A stretch of 64,000 bases of DNA from Hyphomicrobiales bacterium (GCA_028285595.1 JANQOW010000133.1:1-64000); one strand, 5' to 3'; shown: positions 52,821-62,643, numbered from the stretch's first letter. Notes: generated by a model from the sequence alone, not told the origin. Translations and numbers: made by a program.

Positions 52821-54341
52821 ATGTCCGGCCCGCGTGTTGCTTTGTTGGGCATGATCTTGGAGTCCAACCGCTATGCAAAGCCGGCAGAGCGGGCGGATTT
52901 TGAGAGCCTGACATGGATGGGCGGAGAGGCCTTGATGTCCGAGGCCCGTAGCGCCACACCCTCCATTGCCCGGGAGTTCTGTGCCTTCGTCACTGCCATG
53001 GACGCGACCGGACCTTGGACACCGGTACCTCTGTTGCTCGCAGCTTGCCATCCGCATGGGCCGGTTAAGGAGGACGTGTACGAGGCCTATTGGCAGGCGG
53101 TTGAAACAGGGCTGGAGGCGCCGCTGGATGCTGTTTATCTCTGCCACCACGGAGCTATGGTGGCGACCCATCTGGATGATCCCGATGGTGAGCTTGCAGC
53201 GCGCGTACGTGCCAAGGTTGGGCCGGATGTTGCCGTCGTGCAGACGTTGGACCTGCACGCAAATCTGTCCGACAAGATGTGCGCGAGCACCGATTTGATC
53301 TGTGGCTACCGGACCAACCCGCACGTGGATATGATCGAGCGTGGTGAAGAGGCCGCCTTCACCTTGCGGCAGATCCTCGCCGGACAAGCCTCTCCTAAGA
53401 TCTCCCATGTGAAGCTGCCGTTGGCGCCGGCCTCAGTCACGTTGTTGACCGCCAGCGGACCTTACGGCGAACTGATCGATTATGGCCAACGGCGTCAGGC
53501 CGAATTGGCGGGCGAGATTTTGAATGTCTCGATATTCGGCAACTTTATCTTCTCAGACGTCCCGGACAACGGCATCTCGGTTGTCGTGACCGCCCGACAT
53601 GATTTGGCGATAGCAGATAGACTGGCCCATGAGATCGCCCGCAAAGCCTGGGAGATGCGCGAGCGGTTTGTCCGCAGTCTGACGCCTGTGGCCGAGGCTA
53701 CAATGCTTGCTCAGCGGGAAGACGGAGCGCCCGTGATCTTTTCCGATGCCGGGGACAACCCCGGTGGCGGGGGCAGCGGTCGCACGACGGAGCTGTTGTC
53801 AGCGCTGTATTCGGCAGGGGCTCAGCAAGTCTATTACGGGTCATTCTTCGATCCCGCTTTGGCGCACGAGGCGCATGTGCTTGGAGAGGGGGCGACTTTT
53901 ATAGCCCAATTCAATCGCGAAAGAGCTGACAACCCGTGGGAGCAATGGGACACGCCCTTTCAAGCCGAGGCCCGCGTTTTGGCTGTGCACGATGGCCAGG
54001 TCACCGGCCGGCTGGGCCTTTTCGCCGGGCGACGAATGCACCTGGGTGCAGCGGCCTTGCTACAGCTTGGCGGCATCAAGGTCGTCGTCATCTCAGACAG
54101 AACCCAAACGGCAGATCCGATGTTCTTTGAAATGTTTGGCCTGGACATTGCGGACGCGCGTACCGTCTGCGTCAAATCCCGCGGTCATTTCCGTTCGGGT
54201 TTCCTGCCCTGGTTTCCGCCAGAGAATGTCTATGAGGTCGATACGGCCGGACTGACATCACCGGTGCTCAGCCGGTGGCCTCTGGAGAGGGTCCCGCGGC
54301 CGAGCTTCCCATTGGACACTGATACGGTCTGGGAGGCTTGA
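52821..54341 (+). CDS. M81-family metallopeptidase (MlrC-like)
   Basis: A 506-residue protein of the family named for MlrC, which finishes microcystin breakdown. Marks include GMILESNRYAKP near the start, YLCHHGAMV (about 108-116), LDLHANLSDKM (about 143-153) and NPGGGGSGRTTELL (about 313-326). It starts 3 bp after the M20 gene and sits directly ahead of the importer, so it probably works on the same peptide- or amide-like compound. Microcystin itself is not implied. Confidence 0.9.
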   Translation: MSGPRVALLGMILESNRYAKPAERADFESLTWMGGEALMSEARSATPSIAREFCAFVTAMDATGPWTPVPLLLAACHPHGPVKEDVYEAYWQAVETGLEAPLDAVYLCHHGAMVATHLDDPDGELAARVRAKVGPDVAVVQTLDLHANLSDKMCASTDLICGYRTNPHVDMIERGEEAAFTLRQILAGQASPKISHVKLPLAPASVTLLTASGPYGELIDYGQRRQAELAGEILNVSIFGNFIFSDVPDNGISVVVTARHDLAIADRLAHEIARKAWEMRERFVRSLTPVAEATMLAQREDGAPVIFSDAGDNPGGGGSGRTTELLSALYSAGAQQVYYGSFFDPALAHEAHVLGEGATFIAQFNRERADNPWEQWDTPFQAEARVLAVHDGQVTGRLGLFAGRRMHLGAAALLQLGGIKVVVISDRTQTADPMFFEMFGLDIADARTVCVKSRGHFRSGFLPWFPPENVYEVDTAGLTSPVLSRWPLERVPRPSFPLDTDTVWEA

Positions 54342-54461
54342 TGGCTGACAGCCAAGTCGGTTTCGACAATGGGGCTTTGCAAAAGATGCCTAGGTGTTAA
54401 AGTTGCCTATCAAATGGGGGCAGATGCAATTTGCTCCAGGGATCAATAGGGAGCTTTCAAC

Positions 54462-56039
54462 ATGAAACTCAAGCAATCACTCTGTGTTCTCTTGGCGACC
54501 ACGGCGCTCGCCATACCCGCCGCTGCTGAAGAATTGACGATTGGTCTGGCATCCGAGCCGACCGCGATGGATCCCTATTTCCATAACCTGGGGCCTAACA
54601 ATGCGGTGACGCGCCACATCTTTGACCGCCTCATCCTGCAAGATGAAAACCAAGGCATGAAGCCAGGGTTGGCCACCGAGTGGAAGGCGATCGATGATCT
54701 GACTTGGGAATTCAAGCTTCGCCAGGGCGTTAAATATCACGATGGCTCGCCGTTCAACGCCGATGACGTGGTGTGCTCTTGGGAACGCGCGCCAAACGTC
54801 CCGAATTCGCCCTCATCTTTCGGCACCTACACCAAAGGCAAATCTGTGGTGAAGGTGGACGAATACACAGTCCACATCAAGACCGAGGCGCCTTATCCGC
54901 TTATGCCGAATGACGTCTCAAACATCGCCATTGTTTCATCGGATAGCGGCTGTGAAGCCACGACAGAAGATTACAACACAGGTTCGGCCAGCATTGGCAC
55001 AGGTCCATTCAAGTTCGTCAGTTATTCGCCTGGAGACTCGATCGTTCTGGCTCGCAATGACGACTATTGGGGTGACAAACCCATCTGGACGAAAGTGACA
55101 CTGAAACCCATCAAATCAGGACCCTCTCGCGTGGCAGCATTGCTGGCCGGCGATGTGGACATGATCGACCAAGTTCCGACGACCGATATCTCCACATTGG
55201 AGAAAAAAGCTGATCTGGCCCTCAGTCAGGGCGTTTCGAACCGGGTGATTTACCTGCATCTGGATCACAAACGTTCCGACAGCCCATTCGTGAAAGCAAA
55301 TGGGGGCGGTGCCATTGATAACCCGCTGCGCAAGCTGGAAGTACGCCAGGCCATATCAAAGGCCATAAACCGCGATGCCATCGTCGAACGCGTTATGGAA
55401 GGTGTCGCGATCAAGGCGGGCCAGCTTTTGCCTGAAGGCTTCTTTGGTGTTTCCGACAAATTGGCCCCGGTCGACTATGATCCGAATGGCGCCAAAGAGC
55501 TCCTTGCGGCGGCGGGCGTGCCGGACGGGTTTGAATTGACCATTCACGGACCGAACGACCGGTACATCAATGACGCAAAGATTGCAGAAGCAATTGGTCA
55601 AATGCTGACCAGGATAGGCATTAAAACGGACGTGGAGACCATGCCGCGCTCGGTTTATTTCAAACGCGCTTCGCGGGGTGGGCCGAACGAAACACCAGAG
55701 TTCTCTTTTGTTCTGGTGGGCTGGGGTGCAGGTTCCGGTGAAGCCTCTTCTCCCTTGAAGTCACTTGTGTCCACGCACACACCTGCTAAGGGCTGGGGTG
55801 CATCGAACCGCGGACGTTACTCCAATCCGGAGGTTGATGGCCTGGTTGAAAAGGCGCTGGCAACCGTGGACGATGATGCCCGGCAGAAGCTTCTGGCGCA
55901 GGCAACCGAGGTGGCGATTAACGATGTTGCGATCATCCCGCTGCACTACCAGGTCAACACCTGGGCGGCGAAGAAGGGCTTGAAGTATATCGCGCGCACC
56001 GATGAGGCGACCCTAGCTATAGGGGTCGTTAAAGAGTAG
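54462..56039 (+). CDS. Dipeptide/oligopeptide-type ABC substrate-binding protein
   Basis: A 525-residue periplasmic receptor of the SBP_bac_5 family. The signal peptide ends near AAAEE (residue 23). Family features include PGLATEWKAIDDLTWEFKLR (region about 68-87), FNADDVVCSWERA and YNTGSASIGTGPFKF. It feeds the DppBCDF-type genes that follow. The exact ligand (peptide, or another compound such as a modified sugar amine) is not shown. Confidence 0.92.
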   Translation: MKLKQSLCVLLATTALAIPAAAEELTIGLASEPTAMDPYFHNLGPNNAVTRHIFDRLILQDENQGMKPGLATEWKAIDDLTWEFKLRQGVKYHDGSPFNADDVVCSWERAPNVPNSPSSFGTYTKGKSVVKVDEYTVHIKTEAPYPLMPNDVSNIAIVSSDSGCEATTEDYNTGSASIGTGPFKFVSYSPGDSIVLARNDDYWGDKPIWTKVTLKPIKSGPSRVAALLAGDVDMIDQVPTTDISTLEKKADLALSQGVSNRVIYLHLDHKRSDSPFVKANGGGAIDNPLRKLEVRQAISKAINRDAIVERVMEGVAIKAGQLLPEGFFGVSDKLAPVDYDPNGAKELLAAAGVPDGFELTIHGPNDRYINDAKIAEAIGQMLTRIGIKTDVETMPRSVYFKRASRGGPNETPEFSFVLVGWGAGSGEASSPLKSLVSTHTPAKGWGASNRGRYSNPEVDGLVEKALATVDDDARQKLLAQATEVAINDVAIIPLHYQVNTWAAKKGLKYIARTDEATLAIGVVKE

Positions 56040-56046
56040 GTCAGGT

Positions 56047-56072
56047 GCAGGGCGGCGTTAAGCCCGCCCTGC
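56047..56072 (+). terminator. Intercistronic stem-loop after the receptor gene
   Basis: GCAGGGCGG and CCGCCCTGC pair over nine bases with an eight-base loop, just after the receptor stop and before the permease gene. It likely keeps receptor mRNA higher than permease mRNA. Confidence 0.6.
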
Positions 56073-56091
56073 CACCCATCGGGCCGAAGTC

Positions 56092-57069
56092 GTGACCGTC
56101 TTCATCATACGGCGCTGTCTGCAGGCGGTGATCGTCGTTTTCATAATGTCGCTGATCGTTTTTTTCGGCGTCAACGTGATTGGCGATCCGGTGGACATGT
56201 TAATCAATCCGGAGGCTGATCAAGCTGAAATCGAGCGCACGATCAGAGCGCTCGGGCTGGATAAGCCGATCCATGAACAATATCTATATTTCTTAAAAGG
56301 CATTGGTTCTGGCGACTTTGGCAAGTCGTTTATCTTTGGCGAGCCCGCGCTCAAGCTGATCTTGCATCACATGCCAGCGACCATCGAGCTGGCATTGGTG
56401 TCTCTCATCATGGCAATCATTCTGGGCATACCGCTGGGTTTGTATGCCGGTTTGTTTCCTGAGCGCCGAAGCTCACGTCTGATCATGGCGGGATCCATCT
56501 TGGGGTTCTCTCTGCCCACATTTTGGGTCGGGCTGATGATGATTATGCTGTTTGCTGTCCACTTGGGCTGGCTGCCTTCGACGGGGCGAGGAGACACAGC
56601 AGTCTTCCTCGGGATTGAATCAAGCCTTTGGACACGGGACGGGCTGTCCCATCTTTTCATGCCGGCGTTGAACCTTGCGCTGACGAATATCAGTCTTGTC
56701 ATTCGCCTGACGCGAGCCGGCGTGCGCGAGGCAATGCATCAAGACTACATCAAGTTCGCCCGAGCAAAGGGCTTACATCCGCGCAGGGTTATCGGCGTGC
56801 ACTTGATGAAGAACATCCTCATCCCGATCATTACGGTGCTGGGTCTGGAGTTTGGCAGTCTGATGGCGTTCTCCGTGGTTACGGAGTCGATCTTTGCCTG
56901 GCCCGGTATGGGGAAGCTGCTGATTGACAGCTTGCTGCAGCTGGACCGCCCCGTTGTCGTTGCTTACCTGATGATCATTGTGCTGTTCTTTGTGGTCATC
57001 AATCTTGTGGTTGATATTCTCTACTCAGTCTTGGATCCACGCGTACGGCTTAAGGATCAGGGCTCATGA
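56092..57069 (+). CDS. Dipeptide-type ABC permease (DppB family)
   Basis: A 325-residue membrane protein with about six hydrophobic segments, starting at GTG. It opens FIIRRCLQAVIVVFIMSLI and has the EAA-type loop YIKFARAKGLHPRRVIGVH (about 215-233) and the late ESIFAWPGMGKLL. It heterodimerises with the next protein. Its stop overlaps the next ATG as ATGA. Confidence 0.93.
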   Translation: MTVFIIRRCLQAVIVVFIMSLIVFFGVNVIGDPVDMLINPEADQAEIERTIRALGLDKPIHEQYLYFLKGIGSGDFGKSFIFGEPALKLILHHMPATIELALVSLIMAIILGIPLGLYAGLFPERRSSRLIMAGSILGFSLPTFWVGLMMIMLFAVHLGWLPSTGRGDTAVFLGIESSLWTRDGLSHLFMPALNLALTNISLVIRLTRAGVREAMHQDYIKFARAKGLHPRRVIGVHLMKNILIPIITVLGLEFGSLMAFSVVTESIFAWPGMGKLLIDSLLQLDRPVVVAYLMIIVLFFVVINLVVDILYSVLDPRVRLKDQGS

Positions 57070-57962
57070 GTCAGGCGGCCGGCCTTCTGGTGGAAACACC
57101 CTTACAACGATTTCGTGCCGAGTTCCGCGAGAGCAAGATCGCTGTGGCAGCGCTTTTGGTCTTGGCCATCATCGTGCTATTGGCGCTGCTGGCGCCTTGG
57201 ATAACGCCGCAAAACCCCTACGATTTGGCGCAAGTTGACGTCCTGGACGGAAAATTGAAACCGGGGTCTGAGGCGTTTGCCGGCTACACGATGTGGCTCG
57301 GGTCAGATGGGGCGGGTCGGGATCTTTATTCTGCGATCCTCTATGGATTGCGCGTATCGCTTACCGTAGGCCTGGCGGCAGGGTTCTTGGCCTTGGTTAT
57401 CGGTACGGCCATCGGGCTGATCGCTGCGTACAGCGGGGGCAGGACAGAGAGCCTCATCATGCGCGCGGTGGACATACAACTGTCCTTTCCGGCCGTTCTG
57501 ATCGCGCTGATGCTGGTGGCGATCCTGGGTCGTGGCATCGACAAGATCATCATTGCTCTGGTTGCCGCGCAATGGGCCTATTACGCACGGACCGTGCGCG
57601 CCACGGCGTTGGTGGAAAGCGCAAAGGAGTATGTGGAAGCGGCTCGATGCCTGGGGCTCTCCCACGCTCGGGTGGTGTTCCGTCACGTACTGCCCAATTG
57701 CCTGGCACCTCTGATCGTCATCGGAACGGTGCAGACAGCCTCGGCGATTGCACTGGAATCGACCCTGAGCTTCCTGGGCGTAGGGCTTCGCCAAACAGAA
57801 CCATCATTGGGCGTGCTGATTTCGAATGGGTTCGAATACATGATGTCTGGGCGTTACTGGATCAGCTTTTTCCCAGGCATTGCTCTGTTGGTGACGATCG
57901 TATCGATCAATCTGGTGGGAGACCAACTGCGCGATGTCCTGAATCCGAGGTTGAAGCGGTGA
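57066..57962 (+). CDS. Dipeptide-type ABC permease (DppC family)
   Basis: A 298-residue membrane protein with about six hydrophobic segments. WLGSDGAGRDLYSAILYGLR (about 78-97, broken by the usual helix start) and EYVEAARCLGLSHARVVFRH (about 187-206) are DppC signatures. It overlaps the ATPase gene as GTGA, so all importer genes are translationally linked. Confidence 0.93.
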   Translation: MSQAAGLLVETPLQRFRAEFRESKIAVAALLVLAIIVLLALLAPWITPQNPYDLAQVDVLDGKLKPGSEAFAGYTMWLGSDGAGRDLYSAILYGLRVSLTVGLAAGFLALVIGTAIGLIAAYSGGRTESLIMRAVDIQLSFPAVLIALMLVAILGRGIDKIIIALVAAQWAYYARTVRATALVESAKEYVEAARCLGLSHARVVFRHVLPNCLAPLIVIGTVQTASAIALESTLSFLGVGLRQTEPSLGVLISNGFEYMMSGRYWISFFPGIALLVTIVSINLVGDQLRDVLNPRLKR

Positions 57963-58933
57963 GCGTTCTTTCTGTCAGCGGGCTGAAAACCCACTTCTTC
58001 ACGCGAGACGGGGTCGTGCGCGCAGTAGATGGAGTGGACTTTGAGCTGGATCGCGGTGAGGTTCTGGGGTTGGTTGGCGAGTCGGGATCCGGGAAATCGG
58101 TGACGGGCTTTTCTCTCCTCGGTCTTGTTGATCCGCCAGGGAAGGTGGTTGAGGGCAATATTCTTTTTTGCGGGCAAGACCTCACCACGGCTTCGCAACA
58201 GCACATGCAAGAGTTACGCGGGTCGCGCATCGCAATGATCTTTCAGGACCCTATGATGACCCTGAACCCTGTCCTGCGCATCGACACGCAAATGATTGAG
58301 GCCATTCTTGCTCACGAGAAACTCCCACGCAAAGTGGCTTGGACAAGAGCGCGTGATGGCCTCGCCCAAGTGGGCATTCCGAGCCCCGAACAGCGGTTGC
58401 GGGCATATCCGCATCAACTGTCTGGTGGCATGCGCCAGCGGGTGGCTATTGCCATAGCATTCTTGAACAATCCGGATCTCCTGATCGCTGATGAACCCAC
58501 AACTGCCCTGGATGTGACCATCCAGGCGCAGATCGTTCACGTTGCTCAAACTCTTTGCCGCGAGCGGGGCACGGCCCTCATCTGGATCACTCACGATCTG
58601 GCTGTCGTGGCCGGGTTGGCCGACAGAATAGCCGTTATGTATGCAGGCCGAATCGTGGAGGCCGGCGCGACTGACCAGATTATCGATCACCCGCGACACC
58701 CCTATACCGTGGGTTTGCTCGGATCGGTGCCGTCAGCCAACCGCAGAGGGCAACGATTGGCTCAGATCCCGGGCATGACGCCCAACATGCTGTCCTTGCC
58801 GAACGGGTGCGCCTTCCAGGAACGCTGCACGCGTGGTGATGAGTTATGCCGAGGCGATGTGGACGCAACTTTTGATGAGGCCGGCGGATATGTCCGCTGC
58901 TTTCATCCCCATGGTTCGGAGGCTGGTGCATGA
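57959..58933 (+). CDS. Dipeptide-type ABC ATP-binding protein (DppD family)
   Basis: A 324-residue ATPase beginning at a GTG that overlaps the permease stop. Walker A is [11 protein letters not shown], the signature [15 protein letters not shown] and Walker [15 protein letters not shown] are all intact; the C-terminal oligopeptide-transporter extension has the cysteines of [15 protein letters not shown] for an Fe-S site. The same frame is open 222 codons further upstream, but that part is a shadow of the permease gene. Confidence 0.93.
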   Translation: MSVLSVSGLKTHFFTRDGVVRAVDGVDFELDRGEVLGLVGESGSGKSVTGFSLLGLVDPPGKVVEGNILFCGQDLTTASQQHMQELRGSRIAMIFQDPMMTLNPVLRIDTQMIEAILAHEKLPRKVAWTRARDGLAQVGIPSPEQRLRAYPHQLSGGMRQRVAIAIAFLNNPDLLIADEPTTALDVTIQAQIVHVAQTLCRERGTALIWITHDLAVVAGLADRIAVMYAGRIVEAGATDQIIDHPRHPYTVGLLGSVPSANRRGQRLAQIPGMTPNMLSLPNGCAFQERCTRGDELCRGDVDATFDEAGGYVRCFHPHGSEAGA

Positions 58934-59925
58934 CCGCCTTGATGGAAGTGCAGGGATTGTCCAAGCGCTTCGTCAAGCGGTTGGATCTGGCGGCGAAAAT
59001 CGCATCAAAACTGGGTGCGGACGTTCAAGAGGAGGTCGTTCACGCGGTCGATGACGTGAGTCTCGTCATTCAACCTGGCGAGGTTGTGGGCTTGGTTGGA
59101 GAGTCAGGCTGCGGAAAATCAACGCTTGGGCGCATGGTCGCCGGGATTCTGACGCCCACTGAGGGCACAGTTCTGCTCGATGGAATAGACACCGCCGGAC
59201 TGTCCTCGTCTGATCAGAGCGCTGCAGCATTGGCGGTGCAGATGATATTCCAAGATCCGTTTGCCAGCCTCAACCCTCGTATGCGCGTTGAACAGATTGT
59301 TGGAGAGGCCCCTTTGGTGCATGGCCTTGTCGACCGCGCCGGGCTTCCGTCCTATGTGGATGATATCCTTCTGAAGGTTGGCCTAGACCCGTCCATGAAG
59401 CGGCGTTATCCCCACCAGTTTTCCGGAGGGCAACGGCAGCGTATTGGGATCGCGCGCGCGCTGGCGGTTCGGCCTCGGTTCCTGGTGTGCGACGAGGCCA
59501 TTGCCGCTCTCGATGTATCCATTCAGGCGCAAGTGCTGAATCTCTTCATGGACCTCAGAGAAGAACTGGATCTGACATATCTCTTCATCTCTCATGATCT
59601 GGGAGTGGTTGAGCATATCGCCGATCGGATTGTGATCATGTACCTTGGCCGGGTGGTGGAGGCAGCACCGACTGAGGCGCTGTTTGCTGATCCCAAGCAT
59701 CCATACACCCAGGCCTTGTTGGCAGAGGTCCCGCGACTTGATCAGCGCAAGAGAGATTTCACGCCAATCGCCGGAGAAATCCCATCTCCACTTGCCCCGC
59801 CATCAGGATGCCACTTCCATCCACGCTGCCCGCACGCTTCAGACATCTGCAAAACCACCGTTCCGAGCCTGAGCCGCCTCCAGAAGAGTTGGGATGTTCG
59901 TTGCCATCTGCACACTGCCGATTAA
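58930..59925 (+). CDS. Dipeptide-type ABC ATP-binding protein (DppF family)
   Basis: A 331-residue ATPase. Walker A is GESGCGKSTLG, the signature QFSGGQRQRIGIARAL, and Walker B reads FLVCDEAIAALDVS, slightly off the usual DEP. The C-terminal Cys motif SGCHFHPRCPHASDIC is present. It completes the importer and overlaps the previous gene as ATGA. A hairpin terminator follows. Confidence 0.93.
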   Translation: MTALMEVQGLSKRFVKRLDLAAKIASKLGADVQEEVVHAVDDVSLVIQPGEVVGLVGESGCGKSTLGRMVAGILTPTEGTVLLDGIDTAGLSSSDQSAAALAVQMIFQDPFASLNPRMRVEQIVGEAPLVHGLVDRAGLPSYVDDILLKVGLDPSMKRRYPHQFSGGQRQRIGIARALAVRPRFLVCDEAIAALDVSIQAQVLNLFMDLREELDLTYLFISHDLGVVEHIADRIVIMYLGRVVEAAPTEALFADPKHPYTQALLAEVPRLDQRKRDFTPIAGEIPSPLAPPSGCHFHPRCPHASDICKTTVPSLSRLQKSWDVRCHLHTAD

Positions 59926-59940
59926 GTCTCGATGAGATGG

Positions 59941-59965
59941 TGTGGAGTTCAGCTTGAACTCCACA
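59941..59965. terminator. Hairpin terminator between convergent genes
   Basis: TGTGGAGTTCA-GCT-TGAACTCCACA is a perfect 11-base inverted repeat with a three-base loop between the importer operon and the convergent LysR gene. It has no T run but is strong and may act in both directions. Confidence 0.6.
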
Positions 59966-59977
59966 TGTGCAAACGGC

Positions 59978-60928
59978 TTATGCAGTGACCTTGCCGCTTT
60001 CGTCTGTTTCAGGCGCGTTTGATGCGAGTTCCAAGAAGGCGCGGATCATTGGATTTTGTGCGGTTTCGCGGTGGGCAATCATGCATACGCCGGTTCTTTT
60101 GTTCGCGATGCATGGGAGGAGTGGTCGGATTTCTCCGCAGTCCACCCAATGCTGAGCAAAGTGATCGGGAAGATAACCGAGATAATTGCCGGTTCTGACG
60201 AGCAGCAAAACGCCTTCGGTGGAGTTTGAGGTTGACGTCTCGCTGAAGCAGAATTGTTCTAAGGCTTGAACATCGGCACTTGCATAACCGTGTTGCACGA
60301 ATTTGTGCTCATGTAGAACTTCCGGCTTGAGATCCTTGTCTGGAGTATCAAAAAGCGCGTGACCCTTGCCGCAGTACAGGCTGTTTTCTTCGTCAAACAA
60401 ATGGCAAGAGTGAATGTCCTTCCACTCATTGCGTGCTAGCGTTACGCCAACATGGATGCGTCGTTCCTGAACAAGCCGATCAATCTCGACTGCTGAACCC
60501 GTTAAGATTTTCAGATGCACGTCTGGATAGGCTGATGTGTACGCGTTAAGGATCGTTTGTAGACGTGATCCATGACTTGTTACGATCGCGTCGATGAGAC
60601 CCAAATACAAGTCACCCGAATAGCTTGTGTGGAAGGCGTTCACGTGCGAGCGAAAATCTGCAAGCGCAACGAACAGGTTCTTCGAGGCTTCGTAAACAAC
60701 CTCGCCCTCACTTGTGAGCGCGAAGCCCGCTCGCCCGCGTTGGCAAAGGCGAACGCCAAGCCGTGTCTCAAGATCGCTCAGTTGCCTGCTGATCGCTGAT
60801 GTTGAAATCCCAAGCTCAGCTTCCGCAAGCGCGAAGCCGCCGCACTCTACGACGCTGCGGAACACCTTGAGCAGCTTCAGTTCGAAGTCGCCAAGTTCAC
60901 CAACAAACAGTCTTTGAGGAAGAGGCAT
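59978..60928 (-). CDS. LysR-family transcriptional regulator
   Basis: A 316-residue LysR protein. The helix-turn-helix is FALAEAELGISTSAISRQL (about 32-50) and the effector domain follows. It is convergent with the importer and divergent from the SelA-like enzyme and RidA pair, so the latter are the likeliest target, though the importer may also be included. Confidence 0.9.
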   Translation of the reverse strand: MPLPQRLFVGELGDFELKLLKVFRSVVECGGFALAEAELGISTSAISRQLSDLETRLGVRLCQRGRAGFALTSEGEVVYEASKNLFVALADFRSHVNAFHTSYSGDLYLGLIDAIVTSHGSRLQTILNAYTSAYPDVHLKILTGSAVEIDRLVQERRIHVGVTLARNEWKDIHSCHLFDEENSLYCGKGHALFDTPDKDLKPEVLHEHKFVQHGYASADVQALEQFCFSETSTSNSTEGVLLLVRTGNYLGYLPDHFAQHWVDCGEIRPLLPCIANKRTGVCMIAHRETAQNPMIRAFLELASNAPETDESGKVTA

Positions 60929-61102
60929 AGTGAGACAGACTTATCAACAAAACTTCACTCCTCACATGAGCTTATGGAGAGTCATGAACGATCGCAAGAC
61001 AGTTGCGGAATTCGCCAAGTTGACTTGCTGAGACGGTCATTGAAGCCCCTGTGCCCAAGTCCCTATTCTTCGCCACACACCCATCTACGAGAGCATTGGA
61101 AC

Positions 61103-62245
61103 GTGAGCACCCTTCTTGACCACCTGAACATCAAACGAACGATAAATGCTTGTGGCATCTACACGGACCTTGGTGGCTCAAGACTGTCCGATGGCGTGTT
61201 GGCGGCAATGCTGAGCGTCAACCGCGATTTCGTTCAGCTTGGACCTTTGCTCGATGAAACAGGCCGCTGGATCGCACAAACCTTCCATGCAGACGCTGCT
61301 CGCATCACGCCTGGTGCAGCGGCTGGCATAATGTTGGGCACGGCGGCATGCCTGGCAGGCTCCGATGGGCACTATTCTGAGCGTTTGCCGGATGTAACCG
61401 GCATGAAGCCTAAAGTGCTCATCCAAGCCCCCCACCGTTACAAGTACGACCGGCAAGTGAGTTTAACCGGCGCCGCTCTCACGTGTCTTGGCACCGAAAA
61501 CGGCACGCGAGCCGATCAGTTCCATGAAGCTTTGAGCAAGCAGGATGTCTCAATGATCTTGCATCCAGCACACCTTGATGGAAAGGCCGGCACGCTGTCG
61601 TTGGAAACGGTTGTAGAGATTGCGCGCCAGTATCAGATCCCGGTCCTGGTTGACGCTGCCTACATGGTTTATCCCGTTGACACGCCCGGCACATACATTG
61701 CCCGCGGCGCAGATCTGGTCACAGTGAGCTCGAAGTACTACGGCGGACCCAACGCCGGTGGTTTCATCATGGGCAGGCGTGATCTTGTGGAGGCCGTATC
61801 GAATGTCCACTTCACGGCCTATGAGTCCGGGACAGTGTTGAAATTCGGTCGCCCGCTCAAGATGGACCGGCACACGATTGTCGCCGTCGTTGTTGCTCTG
61901 GATGAATGGCTCAACGCGGATCATGAAGCGCGCCATGAGGATTACCGCAAGAAGGTGGAGCATCTAAAAGCTCAACTGAATGGAATTCCTGGTCTTTTGC
62001 TGGAGTCCAAGTGCTTTACGATGGATGAGCGCTTTGAGGACGCTCCGGTCAATGCCTTGTTGATTACCGTGGATGAAGCCATCACAAAGCGCAGCGCGGC
62101 ATCACTTTCAGACGAGTTGTTTGAGCAAACACCCTGTATCGCCACAATCCAAGAAGGTGACAGGATCGGTGTGGTTATGGAGGTGCTTAACGATGACGAA
62201 GTGGTCGTTATCGGTGAGCAAATCCGGCATGTCCTTGGGGCCTAA
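61103..62245 (+). CDS. SelA-like PLP-dependent enzyme (ammonia-lyase type)
   Basis: A 380-residue aminotransferase-fold enzyme of the group that includes SelA and D-glucosaminate-6-phosphate ammonia-lyase. Asp184 in VLVDAAYMVY should bind the PLP ring and Lys211 in VTVSSKYYGGPNAGG holds PLP. It opens INACGIYTDLGGSRLSD, the SelA-like entry motif. The GTG start fits the family length; the frame is open further upstream without support. True selA is elsewhere in the window, so this one is not for Sec synthesis. The RidA gene 23 bp later supports a lyase that releases an enamine. Confidence 0.85.
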   Translation: MSTLLDHLNIKRTINACGIYTDLGGSRLSDGVLAAMLSVNRDFVQLGPLLDETGRWIAQTFHADAARITPGAAAGIMLGTAACLAGSDGHYSERLPDVTGMKPKVLIQAPHRYKYDRQVSLTGAALTCLGTENGTRADQFHEALSKQDVSMILHPAHLDGKAGTLSLETVVEIARQYQIPVLVDAAYMVYPVDTPGTYIARGADLVTVSSKYYGGPNAGGFIMGRRDLVEAVSNVHFTAYESGTVLKFGRPLKMDRHTIVAVVVALDEWLNADHEARHEDYRKKVEHLKAQLNGIPGLLLESKCFTMDERFEDAPVNALLITVDEAITKRSAASLSDELFEQTPCIATIQEGDRIGVVMEVLNDDEVVVIGEQIRHVLGA

Positions 62246-62268
62246 ACGTAGAAACGGGAAGCGTGCGA

Positions 62269-62643
62269 ATGTCACTCTCATTTATCTCTGGAGAAAACGC
62301 CGAAGGGCTCCCGCTGTCGGAGGCTGTTCGCGCCGGGGACCTGCTTTTTGTATCAGGTATGGTCGGGTTCGGCCCGGACGGCGCTGTGGTAAGCGGTGGC
62401 GTGACCGCTGAAACGGATCAAATCATGAGAGATCTGAGCGATATCCTTGCCCGTTCTGGAACCACCCTGGAGAAGATCGTCAAGGTTAGTGTGTTTCTCA
62501 CCGATGCCAGCGATTTCCAGGCGTTCAATGACGCTTACATGAAGCACTTTCCGGGCAGGAAACCTGCACGCGTCGGCATTGTCTCGGGCCTGACAATCGA
62601 CGCAAAAGTGGAGATGGATTTTATAGCTTACGTTGGGGATTGA
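62269..62643 (+). CDS. RidA/YjgF-family enamine/imine deaminase
   Basis: A 124-residue RidA-like protein. The end motif RKPARVGIVSG with its arginine is the substrate-carboxylate site, and LFVSGMVGF opens the fold. RidA proteins hydrolyse the unstable enamines released by PLP lyases. Its place right behind a PLP lyase-like gene fits that role directly. A GTG two codons earlier is an alternative start. Confidence 0.88.
   Translation: MSLSFISGENAEGLPLSEAVRAGDLLFVSGMVGFGPDGAVVSGGVTAETDQIMRDLSDILARSGTTLEKIVKVSVFLTDASDFQAFNDAYMKHFPGRKPARVGIVSGLTIDAKVEMDFIAYVGD

Noticed and set aside
57293-57958. Upstream extension of the DppD-like ATPase frame
   Set aside because: This portion lies inside the permease gene in another frame, shows no ABC features, and the GTG at 57959 fits the family start and GTGA overlap.
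61103-62245. Second selenium transferase (SelA)
   Set aside because: It lacks the SelA N-terminal domain, is shorter, and is paired with RidA rather than sel genes; true selA is at 12.7-14.1 kb.
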